A stretch of 48,208 bases of DNA from an uncultured Pseudomonadota bacterium (GCA_903846555.1 CAINBI010000072.1:1-48208), one strand, 5' to 3'. Numbered from the stretch's first letter, positions 21,679 through 31,414 are shown. The notes: generated by a model from the letters alone, not told the origin. Numbers and translations are program-made.

Positions 21679-22104
21679 GTGCTTCTCCGATAAGTGATGA
21701 GTAAAATGTTGTATATTTTACTATGGGCTAAAATTGTTTGTTCTTGATTGATATGATCTAATTGGTATTTCAATTGGCTGCCTCACGCACTCAAATATGC
21801 GACCAATATTTTCATGTTTAAGTTCTATTATGTGCGAATTTGAATATGAAGGTAAAACTTATACTTGCACAAACACAAACGGCTGATAACTCCAAAAATA
21901 GATTCATGACTAATATCCTTGAAAAAAACTCAAGGTTGGGCATGAATTATTAGGCGTTTTAATATACTGCTAAATAATGCGCTTAAATTTTAATTTTTTT
22001 AGTTTAAAAATGTTTGGCACATTTTTGACACAGTTGGCACATTATTTTGTGTGATTTTACATCACTTCGAATTATGTCGAAGTAACGTAACTCTTTGATT
22101 TATT

Positions 22105-22190
22105 TGGTGCCCGGAGCCGGAATCGAACCGGCACGCCCATAAGGCGAGAGATTTTAAGTCTCTTGTGTCTACCAATTTCACCACCCGGGC
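22105..22190 (-). tRNA. tRNA-Leu (anticodon TAA), CCA encoded
   Basis: Reverse complement GCCCGGGTGGTGAAATTGGTAGACACAAGAGACTTAAAATCTCTCGCCTTATGGGCGTGCCGGTTCGATTCCGGCTCCGGGCACCA; anticodon loop CTTAAAA, long variable arm, T-loop GGTTCGATTCC. Confidence 0.97.
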
Positions 22191-22584
22191 AGATGGAAGG
22201 TTGTACATCAATTAACGGTGCGTATTCTAACACCTACTGAGATTTTTTTAGTAACATTTATCTGGGTTTCCGCTTATTTTTTCATTTAACGACTTGTAAT
22301 ATAATTTCTTTGGTGAGAATTTATATATTGCGTAGCTTAAATAACGAATTCACTTAATTATCAGGAAATACTGGGATTACAGAACCGAACCACCATTTCT
22401 AACCTCTCCATTTTATAAAGTAATGCATAAACTTTCTGGATGCCTTCTTAAATATAGGCGATAGAATGTCATTCCAGATTGACACCTATTTTATTATTTG
22501 GGCTACTATGGTCTCACCTTGTTTTAATAATGAAACAACAATTAAATTAACCTTAATAATCACCAACCTTGGAGTCAAAAAATA

Positions 22585-22932
22585 ATGAAAATGATGAAAA
22601 TGATGTTCGCATTAGTTACTTTTTTAAGTCTTAGCTTTAGTGCAATGGCCGCTGTTAACCTGAATACTGCGTCACAGGCGGAGCTTGAAGCATTAAGTGG
22701 TATAGGCCCAGTTAAAGCGCAGGCCATTATGGATTACCGTAAAAAGAATGGTGGCTTCAAATCTGTAGATGAACTTGAAAAAGTAAATGGTATCGGCCAT
22801 GCGACATTAGAAAAATTACGCAAAGATATTTCAGTCAATGGCAAAGCTGCTGTGGCAGCACCTGTAGCAACTAAACCAGCTAAAGCCGTTGATGCAAAAA
22901 AAGCAAATGATACAAAGGCAAAGGCTAAATAA
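22585..22932 (+). CDS. Secreted ComEA-like helix-hairpin-helix protein
   Basis: Signal peptide ([17 protein letters not shown]) followed by [56 protein letters not shown]; Lys/Ala-rich tail. Confidence 0.93.
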   Translation: MKMMKMMFALVTFLSLSFSAMAAVNLNTASQAELEALSGIGPVKAQAIMDYRKKNGGFKSVDELEKVNGIGHATLEKLRKDISVNGKAAVAAPVATKPAKAVDAKKANDTKAKAK

Positions 22933-22943
22933 TAGCTTTCAAG

Positions 22944-22973
22944 CATTAAGCCCCTAAATTAGGGGGCTTAATG
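22944..22973. terminator. Stem-loop between convergent genes (probable terminator)
   Basis: CATTAAGCCCC-N8-GGGGCTTAATG perfect stem between comEA-like (+) and rppH (-); only a weak T-tract. Confidence 0.6.
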
Positions 22974-23001
22974 TTGTAATAAATCGGCATTACGGCAATA
23001 T

Positions 23002-23478
23002 TTATTTATGGTGCAAATACGGCGCCAACTCATTTAATGCGGATTCATAGACTGCGCGCTTAAATTCAATCACATCTTCTAGCGGCACCCAGTATTCACT
23101 CCAACGCCAAGCATCAAATTCTGGATGCTCGCTGGTACGTAGCGAAACATCACTATCGCGCCCTACCATACGTAGCAAATACCAAATTTGCTTTTGACCT
23201 TTATAGCTTCCACGATACTCGCGCTTAACCCAAGTGGTTGGCACTTCATACCTAAGCCAATCTTTGGTGCGACCCAAAATTTGCACATGCTCAGGCTTTA
23301 AGCCGACCTCTTCCATCAGCTCACGATACATTGCCTGCTCTGGGCTTTCGCCGTGGTCTATACCACCTTGCGGAAACTGCCATGCATGCTCACGGATACG
23401 CTTACCCCAAAAAACCTGATTGTGAGCATTACATAAAATAATGCCTACATTCGGGCGAAACCCGTCTCGATCTAACAT
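23002..23478 (-). CDS. rppH: RNA pyrophosphohydrolase (Nudix)
   Basis: [60 protein letters not shown] (Nudix box). Confidence 0.96.
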   Translation of the reverse strand: MLDRDGFRPNVGIILCNAHNQVFWGKRIREHAWQFPQGGIDHGESPEQAMYRELMEEVGLKPEHVQILGRTKDWLRYEVPTTWVKREYRGSYKGQKQIWYLLRMVGRDSDVSLRTSEHPEFDAWRWSEYWVPLEDVIEFKRAVYESALNELAPYLHHK

Positions 23479-23521
23479 AGCGTTATACTGCCTTAATTAT
23501 TTAGTGTAATTTTTTCATATT

Positions 23522-24571
23522 TTGAGCATTATTGGAAGCGACCATTTACGTATAAAATGTAAGCCTATGAATATACAAACAATTAAATCCTTAAAAATTA
23601 ATCACTTTATTGCATTTATGCTTACTTGCATGATGAACGTTGCCTGTCACGCTGCAAGTCATCATGTAAATCAAAATATAAGCCCACATTTTGCCTACAT
23701 TACCAATCAGGGTGATGACACTATCTCGGTGATTGACACCACATTAAATCAAGTGATTAGCACCATTAAAGTGGGCAAAGCACCTGTTGGCGTTGCGGTA
23801 TCAGCAAAGTTGCAGCGTGCTTACATTTCCAATGTAGAAAGCCAAGAAATAAGCATGATCAATACACAAAATAACACGGTAGTAGAAACGCTAAAAATTG
23901 AAGGTTCGCCAGTGGGCTTGGCACTATCGCCCGACAGTCAAACCCTTTATGTCGCCGACTGGTTCGACAATCGCATCTTAGCCATTAGCACCCAACCAAA
24001 CCATTTAACCCGCGTAGTTGCCGTAGGCGACGCGCCAGCAGGCTTGGTGGTTAGCCCTAACAAGCAATGGCTTTACGTTGCCAATCGCGATAGCAACGAC
24101 ATTGCCGTCATCGACACCGCAACACTCAGTATTAAAAAGCGCATTAAGGTTGGCACACATCCTTACGGCATTGCCCTCAGTGCCAGCGGAAAATTATTAG
24201 TGAGCGTTAATGTAAAAGATGACACGGTCAGCATTATCAATACCAAAACCAAGCATCAACATACCGTCAAAGTCGGTTATCACCCCTATTGTGCGGCAAT
24301 AAGTCTGGATGAAAAAACGCTGTATGTCAGCAACACGCAAGACGATAGCGTGACGGTCATTAACATTGCCACACAAAAAACGATAGCCACCATTGCGGTT
24401 GGTAGCACGCCAGAAGGCATTAGCTTAGACCACAGCAAGCACCGCGCCTACGTTGCCAACTGGGGCAGCAATAATGTAAGCGTGATAGATACCAACACCA
24501 ATAAAATATTGACGACGATTAAAACTGGCGAAAAAAGTCGTGCGTTTGGGCGGTTTATTTTAAGCCGCTAA
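23522..24571 (+). CDS. YVTN-family beta-propeller repeat protein (exported)
   Basis: About 42-aa repeats with xxYVxNxxxxxVSVIDTxTxxVxxTIxVGxxPxGI; signal-like N-terminus. Start may be the internal ATG of MNIQTIKSLK. Confidence 0.9.
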   Translation: MSIIGSDHLRIKCKPMNIQTIKSLKINHFIAFMLTCMMNVACHAASHHVNQNISPHFAYITNQGDDTISVIDTTLNQVISTIKVGKAPVGVAVSAKLQRAYISNVESQEISMINTQNNTVVETLKIEGSPVGLALSPDSQTLYVADWFDNRILAISTQPNHLTRVVAVGDAPAGLVVSPNKQWLYVANRDSNDIAVIDTATLSIKKRIKVGTHPYGIALSASGKLLVSVNVKDDTVSIINTKTKHQHTVKVGYHPYCAAISLDEKTLYVSNTQDDSVTVINIATQKTIATIAVGSTPEGISLDHSKHRAYVANWGSNNVSVIDTNTNKILTTIKTGEKSRAFGRFILSR

Positions 24572-24711
24572 TGGCAAAATCACCCAGACACATCAATGTC
24601 AACCAAGCCCATTATGACTTCGTTAGCGTGAATACAAGTCGCAATGCATGTCACAATGCATTTTATAAAGTGACGTTCTCATTTATAATGCGTCGTTGTT
24701 TTGAATGATTC

Positions 24712-24736
24712 TTCTCAACATTGAGAATCCCTCTCA
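24712..24736. promoter_or_regulatory. Overlapping palindromes, candidate Fur-like operator
   Basis: TTCTCAA-CA-TTGAGAA (24712-24727) overlapping TGAGA-ATCCC-TCTCA (24722-24736), just upstream of the SRPBCC gene. Confidence 0.4.
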
Positions 24737-24762
24737 TGCTTGGGAATTTTGGAGAAAAATAA

Positions 24763-25299
24763 ATGAAAAAGATGTTAGCAATACTTGCATTAAGCCTAGG
24801 CGTTAGCTTAGTTCCGTTTACAGCCGCTGCACATGGCCCATCGCCACAAAAAGTTGAAAAAGTCATAGTCATCAAGGCTGACCCCGCTAAAGTATGGGCC
24901 ATCGTTAAAGATTTTGGCAACATTCACAGCTGGCACCCAGGCGTTGCCAGCACTAAACTTGAGAAAAAAGGTGACGACACTTTTAGAACACTCACGTTTA
25001 AAGATGGCGGCAATGTGTATGAAAAATTACGCAGTGTAGACGACGCCGCAATGAAGCTTAAATATGAAATTGTCTCAGGCACATTACCGCTAACAGACTA
25101 CAACGCCAGCATGACCGTGGCTAAAGGCGACAAACCTGGCGAAACCACCGTCACATGGGTAGGCCGTTTTTACCGCCTATACAAACTTAACCCACCAATT
25201 CCAGCGGGTCAAGATGATGAAACCGCTGTAAAAGCCATTACTGGTATTTTTGATTCAGGTTTAGCTAACTTGAAGAAAGTGGCTGAAGCCGCAAAGTAG
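24763..25299 (+). CDS. SRPBCC (polyketide cyclase/START-like) family exported protein
   Basis: Signal peptide (LALSLGVSLVPFTAAAHG) then VEKVIVIKADPAKVWAIVKDFGNIHSWHPGVASTKLEKKGDDTFRTLTFKDGG. Confidence 0.88.
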   Translation: MKKMLAILALSLGVSLVPFTAAAHGPSPQKVEKVIVIKADPAKVWAIVKDFGNIHSWHPGVASTKLEKKGDDTFRTLTFKDGGNVYEKLRSVDDAAMKLKYEIVSGTLPLTDYNASMTVAKGDKPGETTVTWVGRFYRLYKLNPPIPAGQDDETAVKAITGIFDSGLANLKKVAEAAK

Positions 25300-25421
25300 T
25301 TGAAACATCAACGTGATTCTGTGCAAAAAATGACAAAATTATCACTTAATCAACATTTAAAGTGACATTTTGATACTTTTTTTCGGTAGTCATACAAAAA
25401 ATATCAGTTTTTATGTGATTT

Positions 25422-25454
25422 AAAAAAGGCGAAACATCATGTTTCGCCTTTTTT
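25422..25454 (+). terminator. Rho-independent terminator
   Basis: AAAAAAGGCGAAAC-ATCAT-GTTTCGCCTTTTTT. Confidence 0.85.
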
Positions 25455-25492
25455 ATTGGCAAAAATAACATACTTGCAATGCGTAGTAAGTA

Positions 25493-25528
25493 TTGACTGC
25501 CAAAAATCCTTACAGTAAAGTAAGGATT
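25493..25528 (+). promoter_or_regulatory. TA operon promoter with overlapping palindromic operator
   Basis: TTGACT (25493-25498), 17-bp spacer, TAAAGT (25516-25521). Perfect palindrome AATCCTTAC-AGTAAA-GTAAGGATT at 25505-25528 spans the -10. Confidence 0.65.
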
Positions 25529-25547
25529 ATTAAAGAAGGAGCATACT

Positions 25548-25790
25548 ATGTCAACAGCAACACTTAGCTCTAAAGGGCAAATTACAATTCCAGCGGCAGT
25601 CAGAGCTGCAATGGGCATCGACAATGGCAGCCGCATTGAGTTTGTCGCCACAGAAAACGGGCAATTTTTAATGATAGCCGCCGTCAGCCCTGCGTATAAA
25701 CTAAAGGGTATGCTACGCAAACCAGAAGCACCCGTTACAATTGAACAAATGAATCAGATGATTGCATCTCGCGGCGCAGCTACACAATGA
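25548..25790 (+). CDS. AbrB/MazE/SpoVT-type antitoxin (VapB-like)
   Basis: MSTATLSSKGQITIPAAVRAAMGIDNGSRIEFVATENGQFLMIA (swapped-hairpin AbrB fold); 4-bp overlap with the PIN gene. Confidence 0.92.
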   Translation: MSTATLSSKGQITIPAAVRAAMGIDNGSRIEFVATENGQFLMIAAVSPAYKLKGMLRKPEAPVTIEQMNQMIASRGAATQ

Positions 25791-26182
25791 TTGGATTAGA
25801 CACCAATGTTGTAGTGCGCTACATTGCGCAGGATGATCCACTACAATCTGCAAAAGCCTCTCGATTATTTGAATCACTCTCCAATGAAAACCCAGGCTTC
25901 ATTACGCTAGTATCAATAGTAGAACTTGTTTGGGTGATGCAAGGTTGCTATCAGGCAAACAAGCAAGACTCAATCGCCATACTGCAAACGCTTTTGCAAA
26001 CACAAGAAATATGCATAGAGAATGCTGAAGTTGTTGCACAAGCATTGCGCGTATACGCTGCGACAAGTGCCGATTTTGCAGACTGCCTAATTGAGCGCTC
26101 GGCCAACCATGCAAAATGCACACGCACCGTGACTTTTGATAGTAAAGCCTCAAAATCGGCAGGCATGATACTGATTGAGTAG
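25787..26182 (+). CDS. PIN-domain ribonuclease toxin (VapC-like)
   Basis: MIGLDTNVVVRYIAQDD...; conserved acidic residues (DTN, E in IVELVWVM, D in ADFADCLI, TFDSKA). Confidence 0.93.
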   Translation: MIGLDTNVVVRYIAQDDPLQSAKASRLFESLSNENPGFITLVSIVELVWVMQGCYQANKQDSIAILQTLLQTQEICIENAEVVAQALRVYAATSADFADCLIERSANHAKCTRTVTFDSKASKSAGMILIE

Positions 26183-26219
26183 CGAAGGAAAAATGCTCAT
26201 CGATCTGCAAACAAAAAAC

Positions 26220-26236
26220 TTGGCACAGCTATTGCA
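26220..26236 (+). promoter_or_regulatory. Sigma-54 (RpoN) -24/-12 promoter
   Basis: TTGGCAC-AGCTA-TTGCA exactly matches TGGCAC-N5-TTGCW; predicted +1 near 26247, upstream of the pilin ATG at 26309. Confidence 0.85.
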
Positions 26237-26308
26237 TTACAATTTCTTAGCACCTAAATGATTTACCCAGTGAAACAACATTTATATTTATTTAAAAGGA
26301 AAGACAAA

Positions 26309-26761
26309 ATGAAACAAGTACAAAAAGGTTTTACCTTAATCGAGTTAATGATTGTAGTGGCCATTATTGGTATTTTGGCGGCGGTTGCAATACCACAGTA
26401 TGGTGACTACACATCTAGAGCCCGTGCAGGCGCTGCGGCGATGGAATTGGATTCAGTGAAAACGGCCATAGCATTATGCTTTACAGAGAATGGTAATGTC
26501 CTAACAGGCTGTAACGCTGGCGCATTAGGTGTACCAAATATTACAATTACCAGAAACATTACAGCCGTAGCAAGTGTAACCAATGGCGTGATTTCGGTAA
26601 CTACTGGTGCAACGACTGCTGCTGGTACCAATTTAACATCTGTACTAACTCCATCATTTACTGCAGGTGATTCAGTATTGACTTGGGTTAACAGTGGTAC
26701 AGTTTGCAACTCAGCTAGAGGCAATAAAGTTGGCCAAAACGGTTGCGCAACTGCGACTTAA
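26309..26761 (+). CDS. Type IV pilin (PilA/PilE family)
   Basis: Type III signal KQVQKG|FTLIELMIVVAIIGILAAVAIPQYGDYTSRARAGAAAMELDSVKTAI. The ATG at 26309 fits pilin leader length better than 26258. Confidence 0.95.
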   Translation: MKQVQKGFTLIELMIVVAIIGILAAVAIPQYGDYTSRARAGAAAMELDSVKTAIALCFTENGNVLTGCNAGALGVPNITITRNITAVASVTNGVISVTTGATTAAGTNLTSVLTPSFTAGDSVLTWVNSGTVCNSARGNKVGQNGCATAT

Positions 26762-26778
26762 TCCTAAGACTTAAAACT

Positions 26779-26807
26779 AAAACCCTGCCTTGCGGCGGGG
26801 TTTTTTT
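26779..26807 (+). terminator. Rho-independent terminator of the pilin gene
   Basis: AAACCCTGCC-TTGC-GGCGGGGTTTTTTT. Confidence 0.85.
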
Positions 26808-27086
26808 ATGGGTGGCAGGAATATAATGTTTGTTGATGATAGCGATTACCGTCATTTTTAACTTGCTTGCAAAACGCCGATGAGCAATATAGCGGTTGAA
26901 TAGATGATGATGTACTGCATGACTATGCATGAGCAAAATACCCTCGCTAAATCATGCCACTTGCTGATTTGACCTTATGTGCAAAATTTTAATGATTTGC
27001 ATCAGCACACAGGTCTTCTGTGAGAAGGGCGTTTTAAGTCTGCTTATTCGTGTTAAGGGGGCGCTGATTTATTCACCCGTGAATCA

Positions 27087-29087
27087 TCAAGCTTTTTTTG
27101 GCGGCATTATAAACTCAGCAGGATGCTGATTCAGCCGATTGGCAAGATTACTGAGCAATAATCGCCATTGCTTAAAGCGTACTTTGCGCGATTTCATGGC
27201 TACATATAGGGCTAGGCTAAAACTTACGACTAGATTCACGCAGCCGATAAGCACAAGACCTGACGCGGCAAACGCTAAGGCCTGCCAACTCAACATAAAG
27301 TCTAAACCGACCACAGAAAACCCGACAAAAGCCGAGGAAAAGGCGATGTGCCTAATATCAATCGGTAAGCCAAACAACACCCCTATTGCCGCCATAGCAG
27401 CCAACAGGCAACCGAAATAGAAATTACCAGCTAGCGCACCTAGGTTATTTTCAACGTAATTCGCAACACGGTCTAATCGCGCAAAGCCTAATAATTTCTG
27501 TAGCCATGTAAGCGCCCGTAATCGCTGTGGAATTTTGTGATACACGGCTAAATTATCGTGGTAGCCGGCAATTAAGCCAGAAATAAATAAGCAAACGCCG
27601 GCAATGGCTGCATAAAATAAAGCGCCGCTATGTATCGGGTCTATGTCTGCCAATAATTGATGGGCTTTTTCTGGGCTCACAAAATGCTGTCCACTTGCGG
27701 TAAATATCCCCCAAGCAATCAGCATCGCGATGGGAATAGCCAATACCACGTTACCAAAAATGGCAATGATTTGGCTGCGCATGGTGTTGGCTATCATGGC
27801 AACCAAGTTATCCATTTCTTTAGATTTACCATCAGCCGCATCAATACTGGCCGCTATCGCAGCGGCGGTCATAGCAGGTTGTTTAGTGGCAACCGTAAAG
27901 TGCAGAATATGAATCAGAATAAACCCAAGGCCATAATTCAGACTAAATAACAGTGCTTCTGTTAGCGGCGCTAAATGGTGCTTGGCGACAAATATTTTAA
28001 GCGTTGCCATCATGGCCACAACCACCCCAGCACCCATTGCTGAGCGCATTAAAGCATAGTATTCATGGCGATTATTAGTAATGTAATGCTCGCCTGTGCG
28101 GCTCGCATTTTCCGTCACACGTAGCGCCATAATCTCCATGTTTTCTTGCCAATGCTGATGCACATCATTTTTATGGCATTCGCTATAGACTAACTCTTTG
28201 AACAAGCGCACGATTTGACAGTACAGTGCTTCAACATGCACAACTTTTTCGCTATTGCGCAAGTAATCAAAAATACACAGCAAGGTTTCTAAACGAGCAA
28301 TTTGCCGCGACATGCGTTGCAACAAAAATGTGAGTTGGATGCTGGTGCCAACCTGTCCGCTATTCCGACGAATTTTAGCAATGATGGTATTACATTGACT
28401 AAGCATGACCAATATAGGTTTGATGTCGCCTTGATTAGCGTTATTCGTAAGATTATTGACTGACGACAAAAACTCGGCCAATTCAGTTTGCTGCGTCATA
28501 AAAGGCGATGTATGTTGTTCAAGTTCAGGGTGATTACGTAGCAATTCTGGCTCTAAGCCTAATGCGGCAATGCGATATGACAGCACTTGTGTGGCTGCCA
28601 ACAAGTTTTGGCGGCACGGTTCGGTGATATTTTCAGGCGCTTCTTCAAAATGCATGGCCACAATCAGTTGCGACCAAACATCATCTGGCACGGCCGAAAT
28701 CCAAATCTCATCACTAGTTTTGCTGAAAAAAAGCGCAAATAAGTCGATTAAATAGGCAGTATCAATGGCTTCAGGTAAAAATTTATGCGAGATTCTACGC
28801 CGCATCTCTGTAAAAAATCCAGCAAATGCAGAATGGCGCGCCACTAAAAATAAGGAGATGGGTTTGTGTTCGCTTAACAGTCGTAATATGGCATCGCGCA
28901 ACTGTTTTGCTTTTTCGGGATCGCTATTCAGCAAATAACAAAGCGCTTGAATCGCATTAACGGCGGCTTCTGTTTGGTGAGGCTTTGGCGGTCTTATTTC
29001 AGCCATTAAGTTTGCTATAAAAGTAACCGTCAACTGCGGTTCGCGCTGCGAATTTTTCGCATATTGCTCAAATACCTGCTCTAGCAT
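27087..29087 (-). CDS. SpecificRecomb (PF10136, 'site-specific recombinase Gcr') family membrane protein
   Basis: 666 aa with soluble N-terminal half and multiple TM helices in the C-terminal half; LSEHKPISLFLVARHSAFAGFFTEMRRRISHKFLPEA; SLNYGLGFILIHILHFTVATKQPAMTAA. Confidence 0.85.
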   Translation of the reverse strand: MLEQVFEQYAKNSQREPQLTVTFIANLMAEIRPPKPHQTEAAVNAIQALCYLLNSDPEKAKQLRDAILRLLSEHKPISLFLVARHSAFAGFFTEMRRRISHKFLPEAIDTAYLIDLFALFFSKTSDEIWISAVPDDVWSQLIVAMHFEEAPENITEPCRQNLLAATQVLSYRIAALGLEPELLRNHPELEQHTSPFMTQQTELAEFLSSVNNLTNNANQGDIKPILVMLSQCNTIIAKIRRNSGQVGTSIQLTFLLQRMSRQIARLETLLCIFDYLRNSEKVVHVEALYCQIVRLFKELVYSECHKNDVHQHWQENMEIMALRVTENASRTGEHYITNNRHEYYALMRSAMGAGVVVAMMATLKIFVAKHHLAPLTEALLFSLNYGLGFILIHILHFTVATKQPAMTAAAIAASIDAADGKSKEMDNLVAMIANTMRSQIIAIFGNVVLAIPIAMLIAWGIFTASGQHFVSPEKAHQLLADIDPIHSGALFYAAIAGVCLFISGLIAGYHDNLAVYHKIPQRLRALTWLQKLLGFARLDRVANYVENNLGALAGNFYFGCLLAAMAAIGVLFGLPIDIRHIAFSSAFVGFSVVGLDFMLSWQALAFAASGLVLIGCVNLVVSFSLALYVAMKSRKVRFKQWRLLLSNLANRLNQHPAEFIMPPKKA

Positions 29088-29151
29088 TTTTGCACTTTGT
29101 GATTCACATTTTTCATACTAGCGTTAACCCCATCTATGGAAAGTTTACTGA

Positions 29152-29321
29152 GAGACCTTTGCACGAAGCTAAATTATCTGCAATTTAATATAAAACCCCA
29201 ATTCTCGTCATTCCCGCGTAGGCGGGAATCCATTTCAATCAACTACTTAACTGGATCCCCGCCTACGCGAGGATGACGAATTTGTTAGATTTTAGGGCTA
29301 ATGTTGCCTAGTGCAAAGCTC
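29152..29321 (+). repeat. MITE-like interspersed element, copy 3 (about 170 bp, degraded right end)
   Basis: Left TIR GAGACCTTTGCACGAAGCTAAATTAT...; internal ATTCCCGCGTAGGCGGGAAT and a degenerate ATCCCCGCCTACGCGAGGAT; right end TGCAAAG-CTC lacks 2 nt of the TIR. Confidence 0.85.
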
Positions 29322-29518
29322 ACACTGACTGTCATTTTATGTAAAAAGTGATGCGGATAAACTAATCTACCCTTGATATTGAATGGTGAATTTTTGCCTT
29401 TTTTCAAGCCTACGATTAAAATATTGCTAACGGGGAATGTTAAGAAATAATGGTATTTTTAAAACAGCTTTTTAAGACCAAACCGCCTGCCCATGAAGAG
29501 CAGGCGAATCTTAAAGCT

Positions 29519-30358
29519 TTACTTTACTTCAGGCTCTGCTTCAGCCTGTTTTGATGACGGCGTTTTCAAGTCATCGGTGATATGTGGGCTTAATGTTTGC
29601 AGTATTTGGCCGAATATTTTTGGATTGCCTGCCACAATATTGCCAGTTTTAAGCCAAGCTTCATTGCCTTCAAAATCGCCGACCATACCGCCCGCTTCTT
29701 GCACAATCAAGCCACCTGCGGCGATGTCCCAAGTTGACAAGCCGATTTCCCAAAAGCCATCGTACCAGCCAGCAGCGACATAGGCTAAATCTAACGCGGC
29801 TGAACCTGGGCGACGAATGCCTGTGGTTTTTTTAATCATGTCTTTTAACATGGCTAAATAAGTATCTAAATGGCTAAAGTCACGGAAAGGAAAGCCCGTG
29901 CCTATCATGCATTCTTGTAATTTAGTGCGCTGTGTCACGCGAATACGTTTATCGTTTAAAAAAGCACCACGGCCTTTAGTTGCGGTAAATAAATCATTTC
30001 TATTCGGGTCATACACCACCGCGTGGGTCAATACGCCGCGCTCTTGCAAGGCTATGGAAATGCAGTATTGGGGAAAGCCATGTAAAAAATTGGTCGTGCC
30101 ATCTAGCGGATCAATAATCCAGATAAAATCAGCATCAATATTAGATTCGCCGCTTTCTTCACCCAAAAATCCGTGATGCGGGTACAGGTCTTTAAGCGTA
30201 TCGATAATGGCTTGTTCAGCCGCCCTATCTACTTCGGTGACAAAGTCGTTATAGGTTTTGGTTTGAATCTTGAGTGAGCCAATGTCCTCAGAGGCGCGTG
30301 TAATAATACTGCCAGCACGGCGCGCAGCTTTCACCGCGTTAGATAGCATAGGATGCAT
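29519..30358 (-). CDS. suhB: Inositol monophosphatase family protein
   Basis: [65 protein letters not shown]. Confidence 0.95.
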   Translation of the reverse strand: MHPMLSNAVKAARRAGSIITRASEDIGSLKIQTKTYNDFVTEVDRAAEQAIIDTLKDLYPHHGFLGEESGESNIDADFIWIIDPLDGTTNFLHGFPQYCISIALQERGVLTHAVVYDPNRNDLFTATKGRGAFLNDKRIRVTQRTKLQECMIGTGFPFRDFSHLDTYLAMLKDMIKKTTGIRRPGSAALDLAYVAAGWYDGFWEIGLSTWDIAAGGLIVQEAGGMVGDFEGNEAWLKTGNIVAGNPKIFGQILQTLSPHITDDLKTPSSKQAEAEPEVK

Positions 30359-30604
30359 GTTTTCTCGAATCTATATGAAGTCGCTAGTTATTCAACGTGT
30401 GCCATTTTAAATGGCCTTAAAGATTATTAGCAGGCAAATAGCTGCTGATAAAAATCTATTTTTACAGTTTTGTTTAAAGAGCGTTGTGTTAAAGAGCGTA
30501 TTGTTAAAAAACTAATCAAGTCGCATTTTAATACGATTTCAATTATTCACCAATAATGATTACAGATAGCAAAGCCAGTCAGTCAATCGGCAAGGCGATT
30601 ATTT

Positions 30605-31414
30605 TTAGCAGGGCATGGGTGTTTGCAAGAGACTTTGCCACTGCTCAAGCCAGCCAGCCTCATGCCTGGCTTGCGCTTCAATGATAGACGCACAATTTGC
30701 ATGACGTTGTTTAGCGATAAAACGCAAGGCGACTTCTTTGGGTATCACTTTATCGGCTGTTCCCACAAAGTGTAGTTGCGGTATACCACTAATATTACTT
30801 GCTGTATCCATTGCATTTAGCGATTCTGGCATCACAGAGACCTGATGGAGCTGATTAACATAAGCATGATCTAAGTTAGCTGCCACCGTTCTTAAACTGG
30901 CAATATCATGGCGGCGAGCGGCTAGTAAAACCGCTACTGTAGCACCGCCAGAGTAAGCAATGAGATTGAGTTTTTGCGCTTGAGCTGGGCGACTAAATCG
31001 ATCAATCGCTTGATTCATAGCATCAATCACCTCGGGCGCAAATCGCTTATTTGACCAATACTCGCTGGCGCAAGGCGTGCGCTCAAAATCATTAAACTGG
31101 CAAGGTCTGGCCAAATATAACACGTTAGCCGCAGGATCAATCGCGGCTAAGGCCAAACCCAGCGCATTACGCGGTGTAGGGTCGGCGGAAAGTTGATGTC
31201 GTGATAACCAAGCTAGGCCATCACCTTCGATATACACATTAATGGCTTGCTCTGGGTTATTGAGTCGCGAGTAGGCGGTTAATACAAATCCATTAGCCAT
31301 CATTTGAGACCGCGTTAAACCTGCGCCATGTGCTAGTTGTTGAGCGTGCTCGTGTGTATCTGGTGTGGCGCAAGCAAACAACATGAGTAACAAAAGCCAA
31401 TAGCACTGTTTCAA
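30605..31414 (-). CDS. Alpha/beta-hydrolase-like lipoprotein
   Basis: Lipobox LLLMLFACA; nucleophile-elbow-like AYSGGATVAVLLA; late LHFVGTADKVIP and RHEAGW. Confidence 0.7.
   Translation of the reverse strand: MKQCYWLLLLMLFACATPDTHEHAQQLAHGAGLTRSQMMANGFVLTAYSRLNNPEQAINVYIEGDGLAWLSRHQLSADPTPRNALGLALAAIDPAANVLYLARPCQFNDFERTPCASEYWSNKRFAPEVIDAMNQAIDRFSRPAQAQKLNLIAYSGGATVAVLLAARRHDIASLRTVAANLDHAYVNQLHQVSVMPESLNAMDTASNISGIPQLHFVGTADKVIPKEVALRFIAKQRHANCASIIEAQARHEAGWLEQWQSLLQTPMPC

Noticed and set aside
22014-22043. TTGGCACATT repeats as sigma-54 promoters
   Set aside because: The -12 TTGC element is absent at the required 5-bp spacing in both copies.
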